Positions 1 to 6,416 of a DNA stretch of 6,464 nucleotides are shown here, one piece after another. Every line of letters begins with the position of its first letter. The first letter of the stretch is position 1. The position numbers and the translations under genes were made by a program. A model generated the notes under the pieces. That model saw only the letters and a list, made by a program, of their open reading frames with translations, had not been told where the DNA came from and did not search any database. This stretch comes from Bacillota bacterium (GTDB lineage Bacteria > Bacillota > Dehalobacteriia > UBA4068 > UBA4997), in NCBI GenBank assembly GCA_017398165.1, contig JAFQHB010000232.1, positions 1-6,464 on the forward strand. The letters are read 5' to 3'.

Positions 1-23
1 GAAAAATGCAGAGCCTCGAATGC

Positions 24-125
24 TGCGACACATCTTTTCACCGCCATAAAGGTGCGAAAACAGAGGATGCATTTTTACCAATGTAAAATGCACCTCTTAT
101 GGCGAAAATATTCAGATGTGTCGCA
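24..125 (-). ncRNA. Candidate structured RNA or leader (nested 102-bp inverted repeat)
   Basis: Seen: a perfect 12-bp terminal inverted repeat, TGCGACACATCT at 24-35 and AGATGTGTCGCA at 114-125. Inside it, bases 42-55 pair with 90-104 (14 bp with one bulged base at 96). In the centre, 69-78 pairs with 83-91 around a CAAT loop. An extended -10 box at 131-136 on the minus strand would start a transcript almost exactly at the outer arm, so the RNA would fold from its first bases. Segment 62-78 can also pair with 2-17 (AAAAATGCA, then CCTC), giving mutually exclusive folds as in attenuators and riboswitches. The run of five A at 2-6 would be a U-tract on the minus strand. I do not recognise the family. 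It could be a leader for a gene left of the window, a stand-alone small RNA or a small palindromic element. The pairing is certain; the RNA role is inferred. Confidence 0.4.
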
Positions 126-130
126 CAAGT

Positions 131-159
131 ATTATATCACATTATCGGAGGAAAATAAA
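131..159 (-). promoter_or_regulatory. Leftward promoter with extended -10
   Basis: On the minus strand, TATAAT (131-136) is preceded by TG one base away, giving the extended -10 form TGATATAAT. A weak -35 hexamer TTTATT (154-159) lies 17 bp upstream. Transcription would start near 124, at the outer arm of the inverted repeat at 24-125, and run off the left end of the window. The terminator at 184-224 isolates it from the prsA transcript, so it probably serves a separate unit. Confidence 0.5.
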
Positions 160-183
160 GTATGTGTCGAAGAAAGCCATAAT

Positions 184-224
184 AAAAAGCCTGACTCCAA
201 ACACAATTTGAAGTCAGGCTTTTT
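184..224. terminator. Bidirectional intrinsic terminator after the foldase gene
   Basis: Bases 184-196 and 212-224 are perfect 13-bp inverted arms (AAAAAGCCTGACT and its complement). After one C·A mismatch, CAAA (198-201) pairs with TTTG (207-210) around a five-base CACAA loop, giving about 17 pairs in 41 bases. The A-run on one side and T-run on the other give U-tracts on both strands. It lies about 72 bases past the foldase stop codon and would end the pth–mfd–foldase transcript. It may also stop rightward transcription entering from the left. Confidence 0.85.
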
Positions 225-296
225 GATATTATTTCATTTATTGTTTTATGAACCCCGCCCCTATCGGGAGGCTTTCTGGTCAGTCCGGGGATCGGC

Positions 297-1409
297 TTAC
301 TGCTGTGCGGCAGTGCCGTCGCCGGTGGTAGTGCCGGTGGTATTATCACCCTCGGGGGTGCCGTCAGTGTTGTCATCGGTGGTATCATCGGTGGCATCAT
401 CAGTGTCGGCGGTGGTATCATCCGCGGTGATGGCATAGCGGCGCTGATAATCCTTGGTGATGGTGACGTTGTTCATCGCTTCTTCTACTGCGGCGGAATA
501 ACGGCTGAAGCGTTCTTCGCCGAGCTGTTCTTCCTCAATGACCGGGCGGGCTGCATCGACGCCGGTGGTCATATCCAGCAGCTTGATGATGTGATAGCCA
601 AAGCTGGTCTTGACGGGCTCGGCAGTGATCTGGCCGATCTCCGTCAGCGAGAATGCCGCAGTGGAGAATTCCTCTACGTAGGGGCTGGCATTTTTGGTGA
701 TATACTGGCCCAGATCGCCGCCGGTAGCACTGGTGCTGTCCGGATTGTACTGGGATGCCAGTGCCTCGAATGTAGCAGTGCCGCTGTTGATCTGATCGAT
801 GGCACTCTGCGCGGTGCTGAGTGCGGTATCCCAGGCGGCGGTATCTTCACCGTCCGGGGCTATCAGGATATGAGCGTATTTGTAGGTATCGTAGCTTTCC
901 GGATCGGCGTTGTAGATAGTGGCGACTTCCTCATCGGAGAGGGTGAGGTCGCTGCTGATATCTTTGTAGAGTGCATCGGAGAGCAGTTGATACTCCAGTA
1001 TCCATTCTACGTCGTCCTCGGATACTTCGTAAGAGGTCAGCCATTCTTGCCAGGCTTCATCAGTCTCGAAATAGCTTTTCTCGGTAGCCAGGGAATCAGC
1101 CAGCGCGGCGCTATCCACGGTGATATCGTGATCGGCCGCCAACGAGCGGATGACCGCGATCTCGGTAACGATATCCACGCCCTGTTCTTCGATCAGGCTC
1201 ATATACTGGGCGCCTTCTTCGGGGTCGGTGACGTCGATGCCGTAGCTGGTCAGGTAATCCTTGCCGTAATTGATGTAGTAATTCATAACGCCCTGCGGGA
1301 TCTCGACGTCATTGACGACCATAGCGACATCGCTGCTGCCGCAGCCGCCCAGAGCCAGTGCCGACATCAGTGTGACGCCTGCCAGCACGGTGCGAAAGAT
1401 CTTCTTCAT
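297..1409 (-). CDS. prsA: PrsA/SurA-type foldase lipoprotein (parvulin peptidyl-prolyl isomerase)
   Basis: Predicted membrane-anchored extracytoplasmic foldase that catalyses cis-trans isomerisation of prolyl bonds and helps exported proteins fold. The 370-residue product starts with a basic, hydrophobic signal peptide ending in lipobox LGGC (residues 20-23), so Cys23 would be lipidated. Residues about 30-165 are acidic and helical, like the SurA-N/PrsA chaperone region. Residues about 175-278 form the PpiC rotamase domain, with YAHILI, a Thr-Gly-Gly-Asp-Leu-Gly stretch at 229-234 and FGYHIIKL near the end. Residues 328-370 are an Asp/Thr/Gly tail with no Lys or Arg, probably disordered. The ATG start follows an AGGAGGAG ribosome site (1422-1429) at a rather long 12-base spacing; no better start is visible. 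The gene lies 57 bases after mfd, may have its own promoter at 1461-1489, and ends in TAA before the terminator at 184-224. The family call is secure. The symbol is by similarity to PrsA, and the client proteins are unknown. Confidence 0.9.
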   Translation of the reverse strand: MKKIFRTVLAGVTLMSALALGGCGSSDVAMVVNDVEIPQGVMNYYINYGKDYLTSYGIDVTDPEEGAQYMSLIEEQGVDIVTEIAVIRSLAADHDITVDSAALADSLATEKSYFETDEAWQEWLTSYEVSEDDVEWILEYQLLSDALYKDISSDLTLSDEEVATIYNADPESYDTYKYAHILIAPDGEDTAAWDTALSTAQSAIDQINSGTATFEALASQYNPDSTSATGGDLGQYITKNASPYVEEFSTAAFSLTEIGQITAEPVKTSFGYHIIKLLDMTTGVDAARPVIEEEQLGEERFSRYSAAVEEAMNNVTITKDYQRRYAITADDTTADTDDATDDTTDDNTDGTPEGDNTTGTTTGDGTAAQQ

Positions 1410-1460
1410 ATGCTCTAAAAACTCCTCCTGTATTGCGGATTTATAACTATACTAAAGGAT

Positions 1461-1489
1461 ATTGTACTATTTCTGTGTGGCTTTTGCAA
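1461..1489 (-). promoter_or_regulatory. Candidate internal promoter for the foldase gene
   Basis: On the minus strand, TTGCAA (1484-1489, four of six matches to TTGACA) is followed after exactly 17 bp by TACAAT (1461-1466, five of six matches to TATAAT). It overlaps the last codons and stop of mfd and would start RNA near 1454, about 45 bases before the foldase ATG. A second AT-rich stretch with TATAGT and TTATAA follows at about 1441-1452. It could let the foldase be made without mfd. The match is to consensus only. Confidence 0.45.
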
Positions 1490-4400
1490 GCAATTCTTGC
1501 AGAAAGTCCGTTATCTCCTGTAATCGGTCGTTTTCTTCGCGTTTTTGCAGCGTCAGACGCATAATAAAGGATTTGCTGTTGGAGAATTTGAGCCGCCGCG
1601 TATATTTGTCAGCCAATGAGAGCAGTGCCTGACCGGACAGCGGGTTGCGGCCGCCGAAATTCAGCGTCAGCGTTGATTCGTGCACCAGCAGTGCAGTGAG
1701 CCCCAGCCGGTGGCCGGAATTCCTGAGCCCCAGCAGACGGAAGAGATTGGCGGCCGGGCGGGGCGGCTGGCCAAAGCGTTCGATCAGCTCGGCGCGGAGC
1801 TGCGCTATCTCATCGCTGTTTCGGCAGGCGGCCAGTTTGTTGTAGATCTCGAATTTGATGGCGGTCTCGGGGATATAATCATCCGGCAGATAGGCCGAAA
1901 CGCCGAGGTCGAGCTTCAGCTCCGGCAGGGTGGTCTCGGGCTCGGGGGCCTCGGATGGATTCAGCCCGGCGGTGATGGCTTCGTTTACCAGCTTGCAGTA
2001 GAGGTCGAAGCCGACGGCGGCGATATGGCCGTGCTGCTCCGGCCCCAGCAGATTACCGGCACCGCGTATCTCCAGATCACGCATAGCTATTTTGAAGCCC
2101 GCACCGAGCTGGGTGAAATCACGGATGGCGGCCAGCCGCTTGCGGGCGTCATCCTTCAGCAGCTTGTCGGGCTGATATGTGAAGTACGCAAAAGCCTGGC
2201 GGTTGGCGCGGCCGACGCGCCCGCGGAGCTGGTAAAGCTGCGCCAGACCGAAGTGATCGGCGTCCTCTACTATCAGGGTATTGACGTTGGGGATATCCAG
2301 ACCGGCCTCGGCGATGGTGGTACACAGCAGGATATCGGCCTCGCCCGCCAGAAAGCCGCTCATCACCGGTTTGATCTGGGTCTCGCTCATCTGGCCGTGG
2401 GCGACGAGGATGCGCGCCCCCGGCACCAGATCCTGTAATTGCAGGCGTTTCATATCAATATCGCGCACGTTATTGTAAATATAGTATATCTGGCCGCCGC
2501 GCGCCATCTCGCGTTCGATGGCTTTTTGCAGCAGACGGGGGTGGTGCTCGGTGACGTAGGTCTGCACCGGCAGGCGGTCACGCGGGGGTGTGTTGATGAC
2601 GCTCATATCGCGGATACCGGCCAGCGACATATGCAGAGTGCGCGGGATGGGCGTGGCCGACAGCGTCAGCACATCGACTGCACCGCGCATCTTTTTGATG
2701 CTTTCCTTGTGGGCCACGCCGAATCGCTGCTCTTCATCGACGATCAGCAGGCCGAGATTGGCGAACTTCACGTCTTTGGAGAGCAGACGATGAGTACCGA
2801 TCAGGATATCGGCACGGCCGGTGGCCATTTCCTCCAGCACTTCTTTCTGCTTTTTGGCACTTACGAAGCGATCAAGCAGCACTATCTTTATCGGGTAATC
2901 CTTGAATCGCTGGCAAAAGGTATTGTAGTGCTGCTCGGCCAGCAGGGTGGTGGGGGTCAGCATAGCGGTCTGCTTGCTGTCCTGCGCGGCCTTGAAGGCG
3001 GCACGCATAGCCAGCTCGGTCTTGCCGTAGCCCACATCGCCGCACAGCAGACGATCCATCGGGCGGATGCTCTCCATATCCCGTTTGATATCGGCCAGCG
3101 CACTCATCTGTCCGGATGTTTCCTCATAGGCAAAGGCGTCCTCGAACTCTCGCTGCCAGGTATTATCCGCCGAGAAAGCAAACCCCTGTGCTTTCTCCCG
3201 TTCGGCGTAGAGCTGCAGCAGCTCATCCGCCATATCCTGCACCGAGGCCTTGACTTTGGCCTTGACGCGAGCCCACTGGCCGCTGCCCAGACGGTTCAGC
3301 CGGGGGGCTGCGGCATCGTTGCCGATATACTTCTGCACCAGATTCATCTGCTCCACCGGGATGAAGAGCTTATCCCCGGCGGCGTATTCGATCTTCAGGT
3401 AATCGGCGGCGGTACCCCCGGCGGTTACCCTCTCGATACCGGTGAAGCGGCCGATGCCGTGGGTGGTGTGGACGACGAAATCGCCGGGCTTCAGCTCGAC
3501 AAAAGCCTCCATATTATTGCGTTCGGCGGTGGCTTTGGTGGTGCGGCGGCTTTTGGCCTCTTGTCCCAGCAGTTCTTTCTCGGTAATTACGGCTATCCTG
3601 CCGTCGGGGTATTCAAAACCGCGGCTGATGGCGCAGACACTGATATTGGCTGCCGGGTAATCATTATCGGCCAGTATGGCGCGCAGACGCTCGGCCCGCA
3701 CCGGGGAGCTGGCGCAGAAGAAAATATGCCAGCCCTGCTGCCGCCAGCCTGCCAGATCATTGGCGAAAAGCTGCATCTGGCCGATGTAGGACGGTATCTC
3801 CCGTGCGGTGAGCTCGATGTGGCGCTGTTGGTATAGTGCCGAATGGCCGGGGATATCGCTGAAGCTGACGTAGGGCAGGGCGTTCAGGTGGTCGATAAGC
3901 TCCTGCGCCGGGAAGTGATCGGCAGCCAGACTTTTCATATCTGCGGCATTCAGGCGGCGGGCGGCCACCAGATCGTTCAGGTAGAGCATCCGTTCCTTTT
4001 CGGCATCCCGCAGGCTGCGCTCGCACATGGCGGGCTCATCTATCAGCAGGCGGGTATCCTCCGGCAGGTAAGAAAGCAGCGAATCCCGCACGTTGCTGAG
4101 GCGGCAGGGGAATAGCTCCAGCTCTTCGCGGCAGGGCTCGGTGGAGCGCTGGGTATCAGGGTCGAAATAACGCAGGGATTCGATCTCGACATCAAAGAAA
4201 TCCAGACGCACCGGGCGCGTCCAGCCAATAGGGAAGATATCCGCCAGCCCGCCGCGGCAGGCGAAAGAGCCGGGGGTCTCGACCATAGCCTCGCGCTGGT
4301 AGCCCAGCTCCGTCAGGCGGCGTGCCAGCTCATCCATATCTATCTGTACGCCGGGGGCGAGCACCAGCCTGCCGCCTCGGAAGTCATCACGGTTTTGCAG

Positions 4401-4784
4401 ACGGGACAGCAGTGCCTCGGCCGGGGCGACGAGTATCAGCGGTTTTTCTTCCGTCAGGGCGGCCAGCACTTGCATACGGGCGGCGATGACCTCCGGCTCG
4501 GGGCGGAAACTGCTGACGGGTGAAAGCTCCAGCGGGGGCAGCAGCAGTACGTCCTCCTCCGGCAGCAGTGCGCGGAGATCCTGCAGGCGGGCGGCAGCGG
4601 TGTCTTCATCCGGGGTCAGCAGGCAGACTGTACGGCGATCGCGCAGGAAAAGCGCCGCCGCGGCCGCACAGCGAAAGCCCGCGGCCAGCCCTGCCGCAAA
4701 GGGATAGGCGCCGCGGCGGAAATCAAACAGGGTATGCAGATGCGGGTCTGCCAGCATAGCCTGCAGCAGGTCGGAATTGCTCAA
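1467..4784 (-). CDS. mfd: Transcription-repair coupling factor Mfd
   Basis: Mfd is a cytoplasmic ATP-driven DNA translocase that pushes RNA polymerase stalled at lesions off the DNA and recruits UvrA for nucleotide excision repair. The 1105-residue product is full-length in layout and slightly shorter than the E. coli protein. A UvrB-like N-terminal module spans about 20-240. The CarD-like RNA polymerase-binding domain is at about 430-490 ([18 protein letters not shown]). The RecG-like helicase core carries Walker A GDVGYGKT (582-589), DEEQ (683-686), SATPIPRTL (709-717), THRLL (664-668) and motif [10 protein letters not shown] (852-859). The translocation motif region [13 protein letters not shown] is at 907-919, and the C-terminal TRCF domain at about 950-1045. 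All visible ATPase motifs are intact. The chosen start is TTG, the only start codon in frame after the upstream AAGGAG site; Met10 is the next ATG. A two-codon ATG ORF overlaps this start. The stop is TAG. It lies 40 bases after pth and is probably co-transcribed with it. Confidence 0.97.
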   Translation of the reverse strand: MSNSDLLQAMLADPHLHTLFDFRRGAYPFAAGLAAGFRCAAAAALFLRDRRTVCLLTPDEDTAAARLQDLRALLPEEDVLLLPPLELSPVSSFRPEPEVIAARMQVLAALTEEKPLILVAPAEALLSRLQNRDDFRGGRLVLAPGVQIDMDELARRLTELGYQREAMVETPGSFACRGGLADIFPIGWTRPVRLDFFDVEIESLRYFDPDTQRSTEPCREELELFPCRLSNVRDSLLSYLPEDTRLLIDEPAMCERSLRDAEKERMLYLNDLVAARRLNAADMKSLAADHFPAQELIDHLNALPYVSFSDIPGHSALYQQRHIELTAREIPSYIGQMQLFANDLAGWRQQGWHIFFCASSPVRAERLRAILADNDYPAANISVCAISRGFEYPDGRIAVITEKELLGQEAKSRRTTKATAERNNMEAFVELKPGDFVVHTTHGIGRFTGIERVTAGGTAADYLKIEYAAGDKLFIPVEQMNLVQKYIGNDAAAPRLNRLGSGQWARVKAKVKASVQDMADELLQLYAEREKAQGFAFSADNTWQREFEDAFAYEETSGQMSALADIKRDMESIRPMDRLLCGDVGYGKTELAMRAAFKAAQDSKQTAMLTPTTLLAEQHYNTFCQRFKDYPIKIVLLDRFVSAKKQKEVLEEMATGRADILIGTHRLLSKDVKFANLGLLIVDEEQRFGVAHKESIKKMRGAVDVLTLSATPIPRTLHMSLAGIRDMSVINTPPRDRLPVQTYVTEHHPRLLQKAIEREMARGGQIYYIYNNVRDIDMKRLQLQDLVPGARILVAHGQMSETQIKPVMSGFLAGEADILLCTTIAEAGLDIPNVNTLIVEDADHFGLAQLYQLRGRVGRANRQAFAYFTYQPDKLLKDDARKRLAAIRDFTQLGAGFKIAMRDLEIRGAGNLLGPEQHGHIAAVGFDLYCKLVNEAITAGLNPSEAPEPETTLPELKLDLGVSAYLPDDYIPETAIKFEIYNKLAACRNSDEIAQLRAELIERFGQPPRPAANLFRLLGLRNSGHRLGLTALLVHESTLTLNFGGRNPLSGQALLSLADKYTRRLKFSNSKSFIMRLTLQKREENDRLQEITDFLQELLAKATQK

Positions 4785-4800
4785 GGCATTGATGCTCCTT
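4782..4800 (-). promoter_or_regulatory. mfd ribosome binding site, mini-ORF and TTG start
   Basis: Read on the minus strand, AAGGAG (4795-4800) is followed 5 bases later by ATG (4787-4789). That ATG opens only ATG-CCT-TGA (4781-4789). The mfd frame begins at TTG (4782-4784), 10 bases after AAGGAG and overlapping the TGA by two bases. The better-spaced ATG is therefore out of frame with mfd. Either mfd uses TTG directly, or ribosomes restart after the mini-ORF, or one base is missing from this sequence. Confidence 0.6.
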
Positions 4801-4824
4801 TCGGTGTTTTTGGGTGGGTGGGGG

Positions 4825-5412
4825 CTATTTCTCCGGGCGGTTTTTGCCGGCGGCCTTGCCGTTAAAGCGGTTCATAGCGGCGGCGGGGCCTTCCTGCAGC
4901 CAGCAGAGCACGGCGTCTGCGGCATCTGCTACCGCGGGCTGCAGCAGCTCGCGTTCATCGGCATTGAATGTTCCCAGCACGTAATTGACGGTATCGCCGT
5001 AGAGCGGATGGTCGATACCGATCTTGCAGCGGCTTATCTTATCGCTGCCCATATTGCTGATGATGTCCTTCATACCGTTGTGCCCGCCGGCCGAGCCTTT
5101 CTGGCGGATTTTGATCATACCGCAGGGCAGATCCATATCATCAAATATAATGAAGATATCCTCGACATCCAGCTTGTAAAAATCCGCTGCCGCGCGGACG
5201 GCCTGACCGCTGCGGTTCATAAAGGTCTGCGGGCGCATCAGTATGATCTTTTCTCCCTGATAGAAGCCCTCGCCGACACTGGCGAAGAATTTGGTTTTGT
5301 TGAAATCGATACCCAGCTTATCAGCCAGATATTCGATAGTGATAAAGCCGATATTGTGGCGGGTGTTGTTGTATTCGCTGCCCCAGTTGCCGAGGCCGAC
5401 GATGAGTTTCAT
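4825..5412 (-). CDS. pth: Peptidyl-tRNA hydrolase (Pth)
   Basis: Cytoplasmic esterase that releases peptides from peptidyl-tRNAs dropped by ribosomes, recycling tRNA; usually essential. The 195-residue product is standard family length. Catalytic His19 sits in NTRHNIG. The other conserved sites are Asn66 in PQTFMN, Asp91 in FDDMDLP and Asn112 in SAGGHNG, and GID(H)P follows at 132-136. The N-terminal GLGNPG motif reads GLGNWG, with Trp10 replacing the usual Pro. The C-terminal tail is Lys/Arg/Asn-rich. The start is ATG at 5412, because AGGAGG (5419-5424) lies six bases upstream and MKLIVGLGN matches the family N-terminus. The open frame runs further upstream, to an ATG at 5568, but that lies before the promoter's predicted RNA start. 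It is the first gene of the pth–mfd–foldase block, with a promoter at 5557-5585 and a structured leader of about 138 bases. The stop is TAG, 40 bases before mfd. Confidence 0.95.
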   Translation of the reverse strand: MKLIVGLGNWGSEYNNTRHNIGFITIEYLADKLGIDFNKTKFFASVGEGFYQGEKIILMRPQTFMNRSGQAVRAAADFYKLDVEDIFIIFDDMDLPCGMIKIRQKGSAGGHNGMKDIISNMGSDKISRCKIGIDHPLYGDTVNYVLGTFNADERELLQPAVADAADAVLCWLQEGPAAAMNRFNGKAAGKNRPEK

Positions 5413-5418
5413 AACGTT

Positions 5419-5424
5419 CCTCCT
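5419..5424 (-). promoter_or_regulatory. pth ribosome binding site
   Basis: A perfect AGGAGG on the minus strand, six bases before the ATG at 5412. It decides the pth start against the longer open frame that continues upstream, whose other candidate starts have no comparable site. Confidence 0.85.
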
Positions 5425-5441
5425 TGGGATAATATACATAG

Positions 5442-5511
5442 TGCGGCAGGAGTTTATGCGTGCCGCCGCAGACACGACCAAACGCAGCCGCTGCCCAAAG
5501 GGGCGGGGCTG
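5442..5511 (-). promoter_or_regulatory. Structured pth leader: two GC-rich hairpins
   Basis: In the predicted pth leader, CAGCC and GGCTG (5485-5489 with 5507-5511) enclose GCCC/GGGC (5493-5496 with 5501-5504) around an AAAG/CTTT loop. A second stem pairs 5442-5447 with 5465-5470 (TGCGGC/GCCGCA) and ends 18 bases upstream of the pth AGGAGG. Neither is followed by a U-run, so they are not plain terminators. They may shape mRNA stability or access to the ribosome site. The pairing is visible; the role is inferred. Confidence 0.4.
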
Positions 5512-5556
5512 TGTATTGCGGATCTGATAAAAACCTGATAACAGGCCAACTAATAA

Positions 5557-5585
5557 ATTATAGCACATCGGCGGGGAATTTTGAA
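5557..5585 (-). promoter_or_regulatory. Promoter of the pth–mfd–foldase operon
   Basis: On the minus strand, TTCAAA (5580-5585) and TATAAT (5557-5562) are separated by exactly 17 bp, and TGC just before TATAAT makes an extended -10. Transcription would start near 5550, leaving a leader of about 138 bases before pth. This is the best promoter in the window. A copy of the GGGGAATTTT repeat overlaps its -35 box, which suggests possible regulation. Confidence 0.75.
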
Positions 5586-5643
5586 TACGACGGTCAGGGG
5601 AATTTTTGGCATAAATGACGGCAGGCGGCCATAAAATACGGCA
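5573..5643. repeat. Two sets of short direct repeats in the divergent promoter region
   Basis: GGGGAATTTT occurs at 5573-5582 and 5597-5606, offset 24 bp; each copy continues TG or TTG. Next, GGCATAAATGACGGCA (5608-5623) is imperfectly repeated as GGCCATAAAATACGGCA (5627-5643), offset 19-20 bp. The first set straddles the pth -35 region and the second covers the candidate rightward promoter. They could be protein-binding sites shared by both directions; no known operator is recognised. Confidence 0.5.
5606..5635 (+). promoter_or_regulatory. Candidate promoter of the PRC-barrel gene
   Basis: TTGGCA (5606-5611, five of six matches to TTGACA) is followed after 18 bp by CATAAA (5630-5635, four of six matches), in an AT-rich patch. 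The overlapping TAAAAT (5632-5637) would give a 20-bp spacer. It points rightward, about 70 bases before the gene, back to back with the pth promoter. The -10 is weak, so this is tentative. Confidence 0.35.
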
Positions 5644-5708
5644 TAGAGCATTATGAGATAAGGCTGTACGGATGCTGTGGCAGGGCTGCGAAAGGAGTGC
5701 GATAGCTT

Positions 5709-6416
5709 ATGGGCGGCAGAAATAAAGAACTGAGCCGGGATATCAATGCGAGTGAACTGCTGGATATGCCGGTATTCAGCGTCAGCCGGGGCGAGACCGT
5801 GGGTGTGGTGCGTAATATCGTCATCGACCCGTGCGAAAAGCGTCTGCTGGCACTGACGGTGGAGAAAAAAGGCTGGTATCAGGATTTGCGGGTGATACCG
5901 GCGGCACGGGTGCTGCGCCTGGGGGCAGATGTGATAAATATTGACGAGCGCTGTGCCGCCGGGCGGACGGCCAGCCTGCCGCGCATCGTGGAGTATATGC
6001 ACCATCCCTGTGCGCTGGTGGGCAGCCGCCTGCTGAGCGAGGACGGCAGCACCCTGGGCAGGGTGGAGCGTTATTATCTGGACCGCGAAAGCGGCTGCAT
6101 CAGCCGTCTGATGCTGTCCGGCGGGTGGCTGGGCGATCTGTGGCTGGGGCGGGTATTCGTATCGGCGCAGTATATCCGCAGCATCAATGATGGCACGATA
6201 GTGGTGGAGAAGCGTTGCCTGGAGGATCTGGAGCTGCAGGAGAGTGTGCTGCGCCAGGGTATGCGGGCGGCAGGAGAACAGTGCCGTCAGGCGGCTGAGA
6301 GATCGCAGCATTGGGGGCAGAATGCACTGCGTGAGCTGCAGCAGCGGCGCCGCCAGCGGGCAGCAGCCAAATATGCCGCGCAGGATGCTGCTATCGAGGC
6401 GGCTATGGAAGCGTGA
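5709..6416 (+). CDS. Tandem PRC-barrel domain protein
   Basis: The 235-residue cytoplasmic protein has two PRC-barrel-like beta domains. The first spans about 12-80 (INASELLDMPVFSV, then GVVRNIVIDP). The second spans about 100-168 (GSRLLSEDGSTLGRVERYYLD, then SRLMLSGG and YIRSINDGTIVVEK). Both follow the family pattern of a Gly-rich turn between strands and an acidic residue pair. Residues about 170-235 are helical, rich in Ala, Arg, Gln and Glu, and could form a coiled coil or nucleic-acid-binding tail. There is no signal peptide or membrane segment. PRC-barrels occur in RimM and photosynthetic reaction-centre H subunits and generally mediate binding rather than catalysis, so the function is unknown. 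The start is ATG after AAAGGAG (5691-5697) with an 11-base spacing. The stop is TGA. It diverges from pth across 296 bp that contain promoters for both. It lacks RimM's characteristic N-terminal domain. Confidence 0.85.
   Translation: MGGRNKELSRDINASELLDMPVFSVSRGETVGVVRNIVIDPCEKRLLALTVEKKGWYQDLRVIPAARVLRLGADVINIDERCAAGRTASLPRIVEYMHHPCALVGSRLLSEDGSTLGRVERYYLDRESGCISRLMLSGGWLGDLWLGRVFVSAQYIRSINDGTIVVEKRCLEDLELQESVLRQGMRAAGEQCRQAAERSQHWGQNALRELQQRRRQRAAAKYAAQDAAIEAAMEA

Noticed and set aside
90..97. AGAGGTGC on the minus strand, the same string as a core element of lysine riboswitches
   Set aside because: The other conserved lysine riboswitch segments are absent, the element is far too short, and the bases are explained by hairpin pairing.
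24..125. Retron-like non-coding RNA, suggested by 12-base complementary ends
   Set aside because: The arms pair along most of their length as one rod instead of separate msr and msd hairpins, and no reverse transcriptase is in the window. Only sequence left of base 1 could revive the idea.
24..125. MITE-type mobile element based on its terminal inverted repeats
   Set aside because: No target-site duplication is visible at the flanks, and the arms coincide with a promoter start. A genome copy count would settle it.
253..271. GC-rich stem after the foldase stop as a terminator
   Set aside because: The stem has a bulge and no U-run follows; the hairpin at 184-224 is far better.
52..438. Plus-strand open frame of 128 codons
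   Set aside because: It crosses the inverted repeat and the terminator, and its end is antisense to the low-complexity foldase tail; composition is not protein-like.
591..1418. Plus-strand open frame of 275 codons
   Set aside because: It is an antisense shadow of the foldase gene with no family motifs or ribosome site.
2439..3836. Plus-strand open frame of 465 codons
   Set aside because: It is antisense to the Mfd helicase core, whose motifs are unmistakable; the long frame reflects GC-rich codon bias.
5413..5568. N-terminal extension of Pth by 52 residues
   Set aside because: The extension starts upstream of the predicted RNA start, has no ribosome site and does not look like Pth; AGGAGG points to the ATG at 5412.
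5550..6311. Minus-strand open frame of 253 codons opposite the PRC-barrel gene
   Set aside because: Its His/Gln/Ala-rich product has no family motifs, while the plus-strand frame has clear PRC-barrel domains and a good ribosome site.
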